From Desertimonas sp963732335 (GTDB lineage: Bacteria; Actinomycetota; Acidimicrobiia; Acidimicrobiales; Ilumatobacteraceae), in the NCBI GenBank assembly GCA_963732335.1, contig CAVSZO010000005.1:279664-343663 (forward strand): a stretch of 64,000 nt of DNA, given 5' to 3'. This document shows positions 43,845 through 54,162 of the stretch, piece after piece (position 1 is the first letter of the stretch; every line of letters starts with the position of its first letter). The position numbers and the translations under genes were made by a program. A model generated the notes under the pieces. It saw only the letters and a program-made list of their open reading frames with translations. It was not told the DNA's origin and searched no databases.

Positions 43845-46568
43845 ATGGCCAAGCCACTTGTCGTCGTCGAATCGCCCGCCAAGGCGAAGACGATCTCGAA
43901 GTTCCTCGGGCAGCGCGTTCGATGTGCGCGCCTCGGTGGGTCATGTCGCCGACCTGCCCTCGAAGGGACTGGCGGTCGACGTCGACAACGGCTTCAAGCC
44001 GACGTACGAGCTGACCGAGCGAGGCAAGCAGGTCGTGAAGGACCTGCGCCTCGCCTTGAAGGACGCCAGCGAGCTGTACCTCGCGACGGACGAGGACCGC
44101 GAGGGTGAGGCGATCAGCTGGCACCTCCTCGAGCACCTCAAGCCGAAGGTACCCGTGAAGCGGATGGTGTTCCACGAGATCACCGCGGCCGCCATCGACC
44201 ACGCCGTGAACAACCCGCGAGGCATCGACTACGGGCTCGTCGACGCAGCCGAGACCCGTCGCATCCTCGACCGCCTGTACGGCTACGAGGTGTCGCCGGT
44301 GCTGTGGCGACGGGTCAACCGCGGCCTGTCGGCTGGTCGGGTGCAGAGTCCGTCGATCCGTCTGATCGTGCAGCGCGAGCGTGAGCGCATCGCCTTCGTG
44401 GCCGCCGACTACTGGGACATCGACCTCGATCGCCGACACGACCCCATCGTTCGAAGCCCGGCTCGTCAGCCGTCGACGGCACGCGGGTTGCCACGGGCAA
44501 GGACTTCGGCGACGACGGGCGGCCGACGCGGTGACGTCGTCGCCCTCGACGAGGCCGACCGCCCGCGGCGCTCGCGGCGGCCCTCGAGCCGGCGACGTTC
44601 AGCGTCCGCAGCGTCGAGGAGAAGCCGTACCGCTCGTCGCCGAAGCCGCCGTTCATGACGTCGACGCTGCAGCAGGAAGGCGGCCGCCGGCTGCGGCTCT
44701 CCGCGTCGCAGGTGATGCGCGTCGCCCAGGGCCTGTACGAGCGGGGCTACATCACCTACATGCGCACCGACAACGTGACGCTGTCGGACGAGGCGCTGCA
44801 CCGCGGTGCGCGCGCGATCACCAGCCGAGTACGGCCCGCAGTCGTTGTCGCCGGCGCCGCGCCAGTACACGTCGAAGGTGAAGAACGCCCAGGAGGCCCA
44901 CGAGGCGATCCGCCCGACGACGCCGCTGCGTTCGCCGCACGCGGTGCAGCACGAGCTGAACCGCCAGGAGCTGGCGCTGTACCGGCTGATCTGGCAGCGC
45001 ACCCTGGCCGAGCCAGATGGCCGACGCCACTGGCTTCACGGTGAGCGTGCGGGTCGGCGCCGTGTCCGCGGCGATCAACGAGCAGGGTGGCCGCGACACG
45101 CGAGTTCGCGGCGTCCGGGACGACGATCACGTTCCCCGGCTACCGCGCCGGTGTACGTCGAGGCCCAGTCCAGAAGACGGGACGACGGCGACGACGCCAC
45201 CGTGGCCACCGAGCGAGAGTCGTTGCTGCCTGCGCTCGGCACCGGCGAGATCGTGCCGGTCGCGTCGCTCACCCCGGAGGGCCACACGACGACGCCGCCC
45301 GCCGCGCTACACCGAGGCCTCGCTGGTGAAGCGGCTGGAGGAGCTCGGCATCGGGCGGCCCGTCGACGTGGGCGTCGATCATCCAGACGATCCAGGATCG
45401 CGGCTACGTGTGGAAGAAGGGCCAGGCGCTGGTGCCGACGTGGACCGCGTTCGCCGTGGTCAGCCTGCTCGAACAGCACTTCGACGACCTCGTCGACTAC
45501 GCGTTCACGGCGCGCGTCGAGACCGACCTCGACGCGATCGCCGCCGGGCGCCAGGCGAAGGACCGGTGGCTGCAGCGCGTTCTACTTCGGCGAGGACCCG
45601 GAAGGCGAGAGCGTCGACGGTGAGGACCGCGCCCTGCCCGGCCTGAAGCGCCTCGTCGAGGAGAACCTCGACGCGATCGACGCTGCCGCGATCAACACGT
45701 TCCCGCTCGGGACCGACGCCGAGGGCAACGAGATCGTCGTCAAGCCGGGCAAGTTCGGACCGTACGTGAAGCGGGGCGAGGACACCGCCAGCGTCCCGGA
45801 GACCATGGCGCCGGACGAGCTCACCGTCGACGTCGCGCTGGCACTGCTCGCGATGCCGAAGTCCGACGAGCCGATCGGCGAGCTCGACGGCTACCCGGTG
45901 TTCGCCAAGAACGGCCGCTACGGGCCGTACGTGCAGTGGGGCACGGCCGACACCCCACCGCCCGGGCTCGACAAGCCGAAGATGGCGAGCCTGTTCAAGA
46001 CGATGACGCTCGAGCACATCACGATGAACGAAGCCGAGGCTCTGCTGCACGCTGCCGAGGACGCTCGGCGAGGATCCCGCCGACGGCGAGCCGATCCTCG
46101 CCAGCAACGGTCGCTACGGGCCGTACGTCCAGAAGGGCAAGGACTACCGCTCGCTCGACAACGAGGACCGGCTGTTCAGCGTGACGCTGGACGAGGCGCT
46201 GCACCTGCTCGCCCAGCCGAAGGTGTACCGGCGCGGCGGCCAGAACATGGCGGCGAAGGGTCCGCTGCGTGAGTTCGGGAACGATCCGGTCAGCGAACGG
46301 CCGGTGGTCGCCAAGGACGGCCGCTTCGGCGTCTACGTCACCGACGGCGAGACCAATGCGTCGATCGGCACGTGGTGACCGGATCGAGGAGATGGCGCCC
46401 GAGCGGGCGTTCGAGCTGTTGGCGATCCGCCGCGAGCAGGTTGCGGCCAAGGGTGGCGCGGCGCCGAGGAGCGAGCCGCGCCAGAAGCCGGCCGCGCAAG
46501 AAGTCGGCGCCGCCAAGAAGTCCGGCACAGCGAAGAAGTCGGCGCGCCAGAGAGATCGACCGAGTGAG
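43845..46568 (+). CDS. topA: DNA topoisomerase I (frameshifted)
   Basis: Type IA topoisomerase that relaxes negative supercoils. ATG 43845 gives MAKPLVVVESPAKAKTISKF (TOPRIM start). Removing one base near 43910 yields FLGSAFDVRASVGHVADLPS. TOPRIM acidic motif LYLATDEDREGEAISWHL, GLSAGRVQSPSIRL, and the active-site Tyr region RGYITYMRTDNVTLS are present. The C-terminus has four repeats of the type KFGPYVKRGED, GRYGPYVQWG, GRYGPYVQKG, GRFGVYVTDGE instead of zinc fingers, and a Lys/Ala-rich tail, the actinobacterial pattern. About nine frameshifts; the exact end is uncertain. It heads a topA-tmk-holB run. Confidence 0.92.
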
Positions 46569-46613
46569 CGGTCGACCGCCACAGCTGATCGGCACTCCCT
46601 AGCCTCACCGGGC

Positions 46614-47242
46614 GTGGGACAGTTGCCGCCGTACATCGCCTTCGAGGGACCAGAGGGCACGGGCAAGAGCACCCACGCGGCGCTGCTGGCCGACGCCCTC
46701 GGTGCCGTCCTCACCCGCGAGACGGGCGGCACCGCGATCGGGGAACGGCTGCGCCGAATCCTCCACGACAACGAGGTCGACAACCTCGAGTGGCGGGCCG
46801 AGGCCCTGATCACGGCCGCTGACCGGGCCCAGCATGTCGCCGAGGTCGTGATCCCGGCGCTGCGTTCTGGTCGGACCGTCGTCAGCGACCGGAGCGTGTA
46901 CTCGACGCTGGCGTACCAGGGCTACGGGCGCGGCCTCGACCTCGATGAGTTGCGCACGATCAACGACTGGGCCGTCCAGGGCGTCTGGCCCATCGCTGGT
47001 GGTGCTGGTCGACGCGCCATCAGACGTCGTCGCCGACCGGCTCAACGACCGGCAGCTCGATCGGTTCGAACGCGCCGGCGACGAGTTCCACGAGCGGGTG
47101 CTGGCCGGCTTCCGAGCGCTGGCCGCCGCCGACCCCGGCCGCTGGATCGCGATCTCCGACGACGGGGCCCAAGGACGCGATCGCCGACGAGATCCTCGGA
47201 GCGGTGCGCGGGAAGCTGTCCGAACAGAGCGCCGATGCCTGA
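46614..47242 (+). CDS. tmk: Thymidylate kinase (frameshifted)
   Basis: Phosphorylates dTMP to dTDP. GTG 46614 reads GQLPPYIAFEGPEGTGKSTH (P-loop GPEGTGKS), AVLTRETGGTAIGERLRRIL (DR-type acceptor loop is E-T-G-G-T), and SDRSVYSTLAYQGYGRGLDL. Removing one extra C near 46990 gives WPSLVVLVDAPSDVVADRLN, and another correction near 47165 gives ISDDGAKDAIADEILGAV to the TGA at 47240-47242, which overlaps the holB start by eight bases. Confidence 0.9.
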
Positions 47243-48309
47243 CTCGGGCAGCATCTGGGCCGGAGTCGTCGGCCAGGACGCCGCAGTCGAAGCGCTGGTC
47301 CGCGCGTCGGTTGCGCCGGTCCACGCCTACCTGTTCGTCGGCCCGCCGGGTTCGACCAAGGACGAGGCGGCGCGGTCGTTCGCCGCGGCGCTGCTCACGG
47401 GAGACGACGACCGAGCGTCGCGCGACGCCCGGCTGATCCTTGCTGGCGAGCACCCAGACGTCCGTGAGGTCATGCGCGTCGGGCCGGCGATCTCCAAGGA
47501 GCAGGCCGGAGAGATCGTCCGCCAAGCCGCGCTCGCCCCGGTCGAGGGCGACCGCAAGGTGCTGATCCTCGCACGAGTTCCACCTCCTCGACGCGGTCGG
47601 CGCCGGGCGACTCCTGAAGACGATCGAGGAGCCGCCGGCGTCGACGCACTTCGTCGTGCTCGCCGACTTCGTCCCTGCCGACTTGGTGACGATCGCGTCG
47701 CGCTGCGTCCGGATCGAGTTCAGCCCGATCGCCGAGGCGGTGCTGACGGCGCGGCTCGTCGCCGAGGGCGTCGACAACGACGCACGCCGCCGAGGCCGCA
47801 GCGGCCGCCGGCGGCAACCTCGACCGAGCCCGGCTTCTCGTCGCCGACGCCGAGTTCGCCGAACGCCGCAGCGCGTTCGCCGGTGTTCCGGCGGCGCTCA
47901 ACGGCACGGGTTCGGCGGTGGTGTCCACCGTCGCCGACCTGCTCGGCCGGATCGAGGCGGCGGCCGCGCCGTTGAGCGCCCGCCACGCCATCGAGCTGGC
48001 CCAGCTCGACGAGCGCGAACGGCAGCTCGGGCACGCGCGGCAGTGGTCGGGCAGTCATCGAGGCCCGCCAGAAGCGCGAGCTGCGCCGCCATCGCACCGA
48101 CGAGCTGCGCAGCGGTCTCGCCGTCATCGCCGCTGCCTACCGCGACGCGCTCGTGGCCGGCACCGCGCCGCATCCCGACTCGGTCGTGGCCGGCGGTGCA
48201 TCGCATCCACCAGGCGATCGAGGCCCTCGACAACAACCCCAATGAGACCCTGCTGCTGCAGTCACTGCTCTGGTCGCTGCCACCCATCACGGGGGAGGGC
48301 CGAAGCTAG
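47235..48309 (+). CDS. holB: DNA polymerase III delta-prime subunit (frameshifted)
   Basis: Clamp-loader subunit. ATG 47235 overlaps tmk. SIWAGVVGQDAAVEALVRAS and VHAYLFVGPPGSTKDEAARS show the AAA+ fold with a P-loop that lacks the canonical G-K-T/S, as in non-ATP-binding delta-prime. Removing one base near 47572 gives LILHEFHLLDAVGAGRLLKT (sensor region), then IEEPPASTHFVVLADFVPAD. The helical C-terminus ends LLQSLLWSLPPITGEGRS. Frameshifts also near 47785, 48050 and 48195. The tmk-holB order is common in actinobacteria. Confidence 0.88.
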
Positions 48310-48326
48310 CCGAAGCCCCCGCGGAG

Positions 48327-48380
48327 AGATTTCCACAGGCCAGATTCCCGTTTTCGGCCGACTCTGGCCTGTGGAAATCT
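48327..48380. terminator. Perfect 18-bp inverted repeat between convergent genes
   Basis: AGATTTCCACAGGCCAGA (48327-48344) and its exact complement TCTGGCCTGTGGAAATCT (48363-48380) with an 18-nt spacer. It lies between the convergent ends of holB and the beta-helix gene, so a bidirectional terminator is the simplest reading. The half-site TTTCCACA loosely resembles a DnaA box (two mismatches), which is probably coincidental. Confidence 0.65.
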
Positions 48381-48388
48381 TGGCGCGG

Positions 48389-49774
48389 TCACCCGGCGGG
48401 GGCGTCCGGGACCGCGATACCCGCGACGTCGACGTCGATCACGATGTCGTCGGCGGGATCGGGCGGGGCCGTCGCCGCGTCGGGCATGTTCTCCTGAGGT
48501 TCGAGCTCTGGCGTCGGGGCGTCCTCGTAGCTCGGCGGCGCCGGCGCGTTCTGGGCGTCGGCGATCCACGTCGCGAGGTCGAGAACGCCGGCCGTCCAGT
48601 CGCCCTGCCCTTCGCCATCGCACGGCGCCAGCGTCTCGATGTCCTGCGGAGCCGACGAGGTGAACTCGTTGCCGGCGAAGCAGTTGCCGAGCGTCGACAG
48701 GTCGGTGTCGACCGAGGCGATCACAAGGTCGGCGGCGCCGCTCTCCGACACCACATTGCCGGTGACCGTGTTGTCGAGCGGGTTCCACAGGTTGAGATCC
48801 GGAGGTCTCCATGTTCACCGGGTCCTGCTTGGTCTCCGCGCACGTCCGGTCCCATTCCTCCTCGGCCGGCTGGTCGTCGACCGGTGCCTGCTCGAGGTAC
48901 GGCACGAGCCCGATACCGGTCCTGGCGTGATCCCACACCCGGTTGCCGACCACCGTGTCCCCGATGCCGCCGGCGACGAGGATCCCGTTGCCCATCGGCA
49001 GGATCGCGTCGCTGATCGCCGGCGTGTCGTCCTGGTTGTTGGAGTACACGAGGTTGCCGGCGATGACGAGGTTGCGCTGTGGGTAGCACAGCTCGTAGCT
49101 GCCCGAGTTGGGGACGATGCCGACCCGGTTGTTGTTGAACCGCGAGTTGACGACGTAGATCTCACCGCCGGCGTTCGTGCCCGAGAATCCGATGCCGTTG
49201 TACTCGGCGACCACGTCGTCATCACGGCGTTGCACGGGTAGCACTGGCCGATGTAGAAGCCGGCGTCGCCGCTGCCGGACGCGTAGGAGTGGTCGAGCTG
49301 GCCGTTGATCGAGTCGAACGCATAGATCCCGTAGAGACCGATGCGTGTGGTCGTCAGGTACGAGCCGCGGTACCCGTCGACGCCGGTCCAGAAGAAGCCG
49401 TTGGCGGTGTAGTTGATCGCCGTCATGTTCTCGATCGCGACGCCGCCGGCGCCGAGCACCCGGATGCCGTTGTCGAGCTCGAACTCACCGTCGAGGATCA
49501 CCTCGTTGCGATCGAGCCCCCGGATCGTGAGGTTCTCGACCTGCACGTTGACGGCCTCGTGGTACACCCCGGCCGACACCAGGATCAGGTCGCCAGGTTG
49601 CGCCGCGTCGACGGCCTCCTGGATCGTCGCGTGGTCGGCCGGTACTTCGATCGTGTCGCCGCCCGACGACGCCGATGCGTCACCCGCTTGCAGCAACCCG
49701 CCGTGCAAAGCCGTCGCCCACAGCACCAGGGCGCCGATCGACGCGACACCGATCGATTGCTTCCGCTTGCTCAT
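48389..49774 (-). CDS. Secreted parallel beta-helix repeat protein (frameshifted)
   Basis: About 460 residues. An N-terminal signal (KRKQSIGVASIGALVLWATA) is followed by DTIEVPADHATIQEAVDAAQ and PGDLILVSAGVYHEAVNV, the opening of a NosD/pectate-lyase-like right-handed beta-helix. Repeated rungs follow (VENLTIRGLDRNEVILDGEF, GVAIENMTAINYTANGFFW, IYVVNSRFNNNRVGIVPNSG, RNLVIAGNLVYSNNQDD, GDTVVGNRVWDHARTGIGL). The tail is acidic and Pro-rich. Frameshifts near 49225 and 48800. Such proteins bind or process polysaccharides, or accompany copper proteins; the cupredoxin gene upstream is compatible with the latter. Confidence 0.78.
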
Positions 49775-49843
49775 CGCTTCCCTTCCGACCGTACGACCTG
49801 GCGACAGTACCGCCCGACGGTCGAGCAGGCGCCAATCGGCGAG

Positions 49844-50260
49844 CTACGCCTCGACGACGACGATGGTGCCGGTCATGCCGAACGCCGGATGGTTGGCGCT
49901 GGCGTGGATCGAGCAGTAGTAGGTCACCTCGCCGACGTCCGTGAAGACGTGGCTGTACGACGCGCCAGGCGGGAGATCGCCCTTGGCGACCCCCCAGTCG
50001 GTGCCGACGAAGGGCAGGATGTCGTGGGCGGTGCGACCACGGTTCGTCCAGCGCACCTCGGTGCCCGGGGTGATCTCGATTCGATTGGGCTGGAACGTGT
50101 TGTCGATCGAGATCACGTCGACGACGACGCCGTTGGGCTCGACCGCGTCGGTCTGTGGCCGTGCGTGCGGGCCGTCGTCCGCGCACGCCGCGAGGGTCGC
50201 CGCCAGCGCGATGGCGGCGACCGCCAGGCCGCGCCGCCGGGAAGTCCGCGCAGGGGTCAG
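49844..50260 (-). CDS. Cupredoxin (plastocyanin/azurin-like) lipoprotein
   Basis: About 138 residues. The frame opens with RRRGLAVAAIALAATLAACA, a signal peptide with lipobox LAAC, then the mature domain VISIDNTFQPNRIEITPGTE, VRWTNRGRTAHDILPF (first copper His), VFTDVGEVTYYCSIHASANH and AFGMTGTIVVVEA with Cys, His and Met of a type-1 copper site. It is a predicted extracytoplasmic electron carrier. No ATG/GTG/TTG precedes the signal peptide in frame; CTG 50260, ten bases after AAGGA, is the likely start or a base error hides the true one. Lies just upstream of the beta-helix gene on the same strand. Confidence 0.82.
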   Translation of the reverse strand: MTPARTSRRRGLAVAAIALAATLAACADDGPHARPQTDAVEPNGVVVDVISIDNTFQPNRIEITPGTEVRWTNRGRTAHDILPFVGTDWGVAKGDLPPGASYSHVFTDVGEVTYYCSIHASANHPAFGMTGTIVVVEA

Positions 50261-50327
50261 CGTCGAAAGATCCTTCGCCGCTCGTCAACATTGCGGCCAG
50301 CATCATGGCGCGTCGGACCGGCAAACG

Positions 50328-51424
50328 CTACGAATTATCCGCGTCGTCGCCCTGGACCCCGCCGTAGGCGTCGAGCGCGGCGACCCCGAGCACCGCGAGC
50401 GCGACGCCGTAGACGGCGCCGCCGATGCCGTAGACGTCGAAGGCGAGCAGGCCGACGATGATCGGGATTGTGGGGCCGACCCGCACCGACCGCCGATCGA
50501 CGTATGGCCGCACGACGAGCGCCTCGATCGCCTGCAGCGCGACGAGCACAAGGAGCGTCGACCGCACCGACGGGCCAGGCCTGCGAACCGAACGCGAGCA
50601 GCAGCGCGGGGATCCCGCCGAGCAGGACCCCGATGAGCGGGATGACGGCCGTCGCCGCCACCGCGAAGCCGATGACGAGCGGCGCAGGGAGGTCGAGCAC
50701 CCAGCAGACCAGCCCGAACACCACCCCGCTGACCGCGGCATACGCCAGCGTGAGCAGGAGGTACTCGCGGCCCCGAACGGCCGCTGTCGTGGCGACCTGG
50801 CGGACGGTCCGCCTCCGATCGAGGTCGTCGAACTGCTTCAGGAACCCGAGGAAGTAGCGGCGGCCGTAGCCGAGCAGGAACAGCATCAGAATGCCGGTCA
50901 CGAGATACGTGGGCACGGTCCCGAGCGCCTGCTGCAGACCGTCGACTCCCGCACGCGAGTCGTGCATGTCGTCGAAGAACGACTGCACCCGCGCCGACAC
51001 GTCGATGTCGGCGGCCCACTCGTAGCGCTGCTCGAACCGGCGAGCGGCTCGCGGCGCCGCCTGCTCGAGCACCTCGAGCGAGTCGAGCAGTTCGCGGGCG
51101 AGGCCCGACGAAGACGCCGACGAACACGGCGACCGACGCCGAGCACGACGACGAGATGCTCAGCCACCTCGGGATGACCCGCTGCAAGATGTCGACGAGC
51201 GGGTCGATCAGCATCGCGACGATGGAGCAGGCGACGACCCAGCCGACGGTCTGGTGAGCGGCGACGAATGCGTTGCGCAAGACGAAGGCCAGCACGACTG
51301 CGCCGACGACGAGCAACGCGGCGCCCTGCGTGAACCCGATGGTGCGCACCCGCACGACCGGCGGGCGCCGATCCCTGCAGCGTATCGCCTCCGTCGCCGC
51401 GCCCGCGGTCGCATTGTCGGCCAC
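50328..51424 (-). CDS. AI-2E/PerM family permease 2 (frameshifted)
   Basis: About 360 residues. Opening helices GFTQGAALLVVGAVVLAFVL and VGWVVACSIVAMLIDPLVDI, a soluble middle segment (RVQSFFDDMHDSRAGVDGLQ), then LVTGILMLFLLGYGRRYFLG, YLLLTLAYAAVSGVVFGLVC, AVAATAVIPLIGVLLGGIPA and LLVLVALQAIEALVVRPYVD (family E-x-x-x-x-x-P motif variant). Frameshifts near 51110 and 50575. It is divergent from a third paralogue, separated by about 80 bp. Substrate unknown. Confidence 0.82.
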
Positions 51425-51506
51425 TCGTCGCCAACGTACCTGGCGAGTCGGCGGGCATCCGGGGACCGTCCCCGCCGTAGGCTCGGCGACATGCCATCAT
51501 CGGCGT

Positions 51507-52740
51507 GTGAGCAGCCCGAGCGCCTCGCCGCGATGACTCCGAGACGACGCTCGTCTCCGCTCAAGCCGGGGTCGACAAGACGCCCAGCTGACCGAGCGTT
51601 GGCGGCTCGACGGGAAGTCGTTCACTGTTCATCGTGATCGCCGTGCTCACCGCGTTCGCCTTCATCGCCACGGTCGGCACGTCGCAGACGATGCTGACGC
51701 GGATCAGCATCGGCGTCCTGATCGCACTGGCCCTCGACCCGGTGTGTCGACTCGATCGAACGCCGGCTCAACGGGCGGCGCGGGCTCGCCGTCGCCGCGG
51801 TCGCCTGGCCTCGTCCTCGGCGCCGCCGACCCTCCTCGTCGTGCGTGCTCGGTCCGCGGGCCGTCGCCGAGGTCCGCCAGTTCTCACGAGCAGTTCCCCG
51901 AGACCGTCGGCGACCTCGAACGGCTGCCCCTCGTCGGCGGCTGGATCGCCGACCAGGACCTCCGCAGCCGCGCCGAGGAGTGGGTCGAGGAACTCCCCGA
52001 CCAGTTCACGGACGCTCGTCTCGAGGCGACCGCGCGAAGGCTCGTCTCCGGCGTCGCCAGCGTCGCGATCGTCACAGTCGTCGCGATCTCCGTGCTGATC
52101 GACGGCGAGCAACCTCGTCAGCGGTTCCGACGCCTGCTCAGGCCCACCCGGCGCGCCCAGGCCGACGAGGTCGGTCGGGTCGTCTATCGCACGCTCGGCC
52201 GCTACGTCGGCGGATCGCTGACCGTCGCCGTGATGATGGGGCTGTACGTCACTGACGATCGGCTTGATCCTGGGCGTCCCGCTCGTGCCGCTCGCCGCGA
52301 TCTGGGCGATGCTCACCGACCTCATCCCGCAGGTGGGCGGTGCGCTCGGCGGAGCGTTCTTCGTGCTCCTCGCGGCCACCGAGAGCGTGCCGGTCGCGAT
52401 CGCCGCAGGCGTGCTGTTCGTCGTCTACATGAACATCGAGAACCATGTCATCCAGCCGGCAATCGTCGGCAAGTCTGTCGATCTCACGCCTCCGACGACG
52501 ATGGTCGCCGCCTTCGTCGGCGGGGCGGTCGGCGGTATTCCCGGCGCGCTCGTCGCCACCCCGCTGGTCGGCGCGGCCAAGCAGCTGATCCTCGAGGCCC
52601 GGGGTCGGCGGGCACCAGAACCACCGCTCGACGAGCAGAAGCGACTGGGCCTGCTCGTCCGGGTCCGCCGACAGATCGGCCACCTGCGCCCGGGTCACGA
52701 GCTGACATCGGCGACGAACCGAGGTCGGACGGGCGCGTGA
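51507..52740 (+). CDS. AI-2E/PerM family permease 3 (frameshifted)
   Basis: GTG 51507 is the probable start. TERWRLDGKS leads into FIVIAVLTAFAFIATVGTSQ and ISIGVLIALALDPV; later QFPETVGDLERLPLVGGWIA, GVASVAIVTVVAISVLIDGE, TLGRYVGGSLTVAVMMGLYV, LIPQVGGALGGAFFVLLAAT, MNIENHVIQPAIVGKSVDLT (conserved E-N-x-x-x-x-P) and GGIPGALVATPLVGAAKQLI. At least five frameshifts, mostly in the first 400 bp and one near 52258. It pairs head-to-head with permease 2. Confidence 0.82.
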
Positions 52741-52799
52741 TTGACTCGGTACGGGCGCTCTGTGCCGCGCCGACAGACCGAATACGGTCAATTCGGCGC

Positions 52800-53967
52800 G
52801 ACGCACGGCACGCCGTGGTGCTTCGCCGGCTCTGTACTCGTCGCCGGCGCGGCCGCCGTCGTGTCGCCGGCGAGCGCGTCGACGTCCGCACCGCCCGTCG
52901 ACCGAGCCGGGTGACACGGCCACGGCGACGCTGCTGCCGCCGACCTACGAGAACGGCACGCTCACGGCGCCGGACGGCAGCTTCACCGCCGGATTCGCCA
53001 GCCTCCCCGCGCACGTCGTCGACACCGAGAACGGGATCGAGTCGTACCTCGCGACCATCGGCGAGGACTCGCAGGAGGTGGCGCTGTTCCCGCCGACCGC
53101 GCTCGGCGCGACGGCGACGTCGACCGCGGCCGAACGAGCCGAGTTGTTCCTCGCCGCATCGGGCTCCGGCATCGAGACCCTCGCGAACACGCCGACGAAC
53201 CTCGGACCGTTCGGTGCGAGCCACTTCGCGGCGCGGCTGACGCTCGCCGACGGCCGGCGAGCGACGGTGTACGGCTTGGTCGTCGACCGCGTCGCCGACG
53301 TCGTCTACACCTTCTACACCGACATCGGCGACGACGACAATGCCGCCGGAACCGCGTTCGTGCAGTCGTTCGCCATCGTGATGGCGACGCCGCCGTCACC
53401 GTGCCACCGACCACGCGCGTCCGTCCGACCACCGTCACCCCGGCAGCCAGTGACGCCGACGGACTCGAGCGAGCCGGCCACGGCCGCGACCGACGGCCAC
53501 CACCCATCCCCCGCCGTCCACGGTGGCGACGGCGCCCGACGGCGCGCTCCTCGGCTTCGACGGCCGCTGGTGGATCACGTACCCGGAGGGCATCGCGCCC
53601 TCGTTCCGGGCCTCGACCGACTGACGGGTACGCCTACGCCGAGCACCTCGCCGTCGACGGCGACGACACGCTCATCGTCAGGGTCACCGAGGTTCCGCCC
53701 GGGTTCGAGTGGGATGCCGCCACGGTGCCGGCCGTCGAGGCCGAACGCGTCGGCGGCGCTGTGCAGGAGTCCACGCTCCTCGACGTCGCCGGCCACCCGG
53801 CGGTGCAGTTCACGCTCACCCCGGCCGACAGCGACACGTCAGGCGACACCGTGCAGTCGCTCGTCGTCAACGGCGGTGACCAGATCTACACCGTGACGTT
53901 CGAGGACGGCGGCATCGCCTCACCCGACGCGGCCAACGAGTTCATCGACTCCTTCGGCCTGGCGTGA
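52800..53967 (+). CDS. Secreted hypothetical protein with two related domains (frameshifted)
   Basis: An N-terminal hydrophobic signal (SVLVAGAAAVVSPASA) is followed by TLLPPTYENGTLTAPDGSFT and a first domain ending AGTAFVQSFAIV, a Thr/Pro-rich linker, and a second domain LIVRVTEVPPGFEWDAATVP ... AANEFIDSFGLA. Both halves share a pattern of a body of beta strands ending x-x-F-I/V-x-S-F, suggesting internal duplication. I recognise no family. Start and breakpoints (near 52915, 53390, 53545 and 53625) are approximate. Confidence 0.5.
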
Positions 53968-54025
53968 CCGTCCCGCAGAATCGCGGGTTCGCCCGAGCCG
54001 GAACGCTCGGTACAATCGCACGGCC

Positions 54026-54098
54026 GCCCAGATAGCTCAGTCGGCAGAGCATTTCACTCGTAATGAAAAGGTCGAGAGTTCGATTCTCTCTCTGGGCT
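54026..54098 (+). tRNA. tRNA-Thr (CGU anticodon)
   Basis: Folds cleanly: acceptor GCCCAGA/TCTGGGC, D-arm GCTC...GAGC, anticodon stem TTTCA/TGAAA with loop CTCGTAA (anticodon CGT), T-arm GAGAG/CTCTC with loop TTCGATT, discriminator T, no encoded CCA. 73 nt, intact. Confidence 0.93.
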
Positions 54099-54162
54099 CT
54101 GGATCAGGCCAGGTAGATCTGCATCTTCCCCGAGGTGCTGTCGCGGATCGTGAGGAGGGCGC

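Noticed and set aside
48327..48380. DnaA boxes / replication origin
   Set aside because: The TTTCCACA half-sites differ from the DnaA box at two positions, only one pair exists, and no dnaA, dnaN or gyrase genes are nearby.
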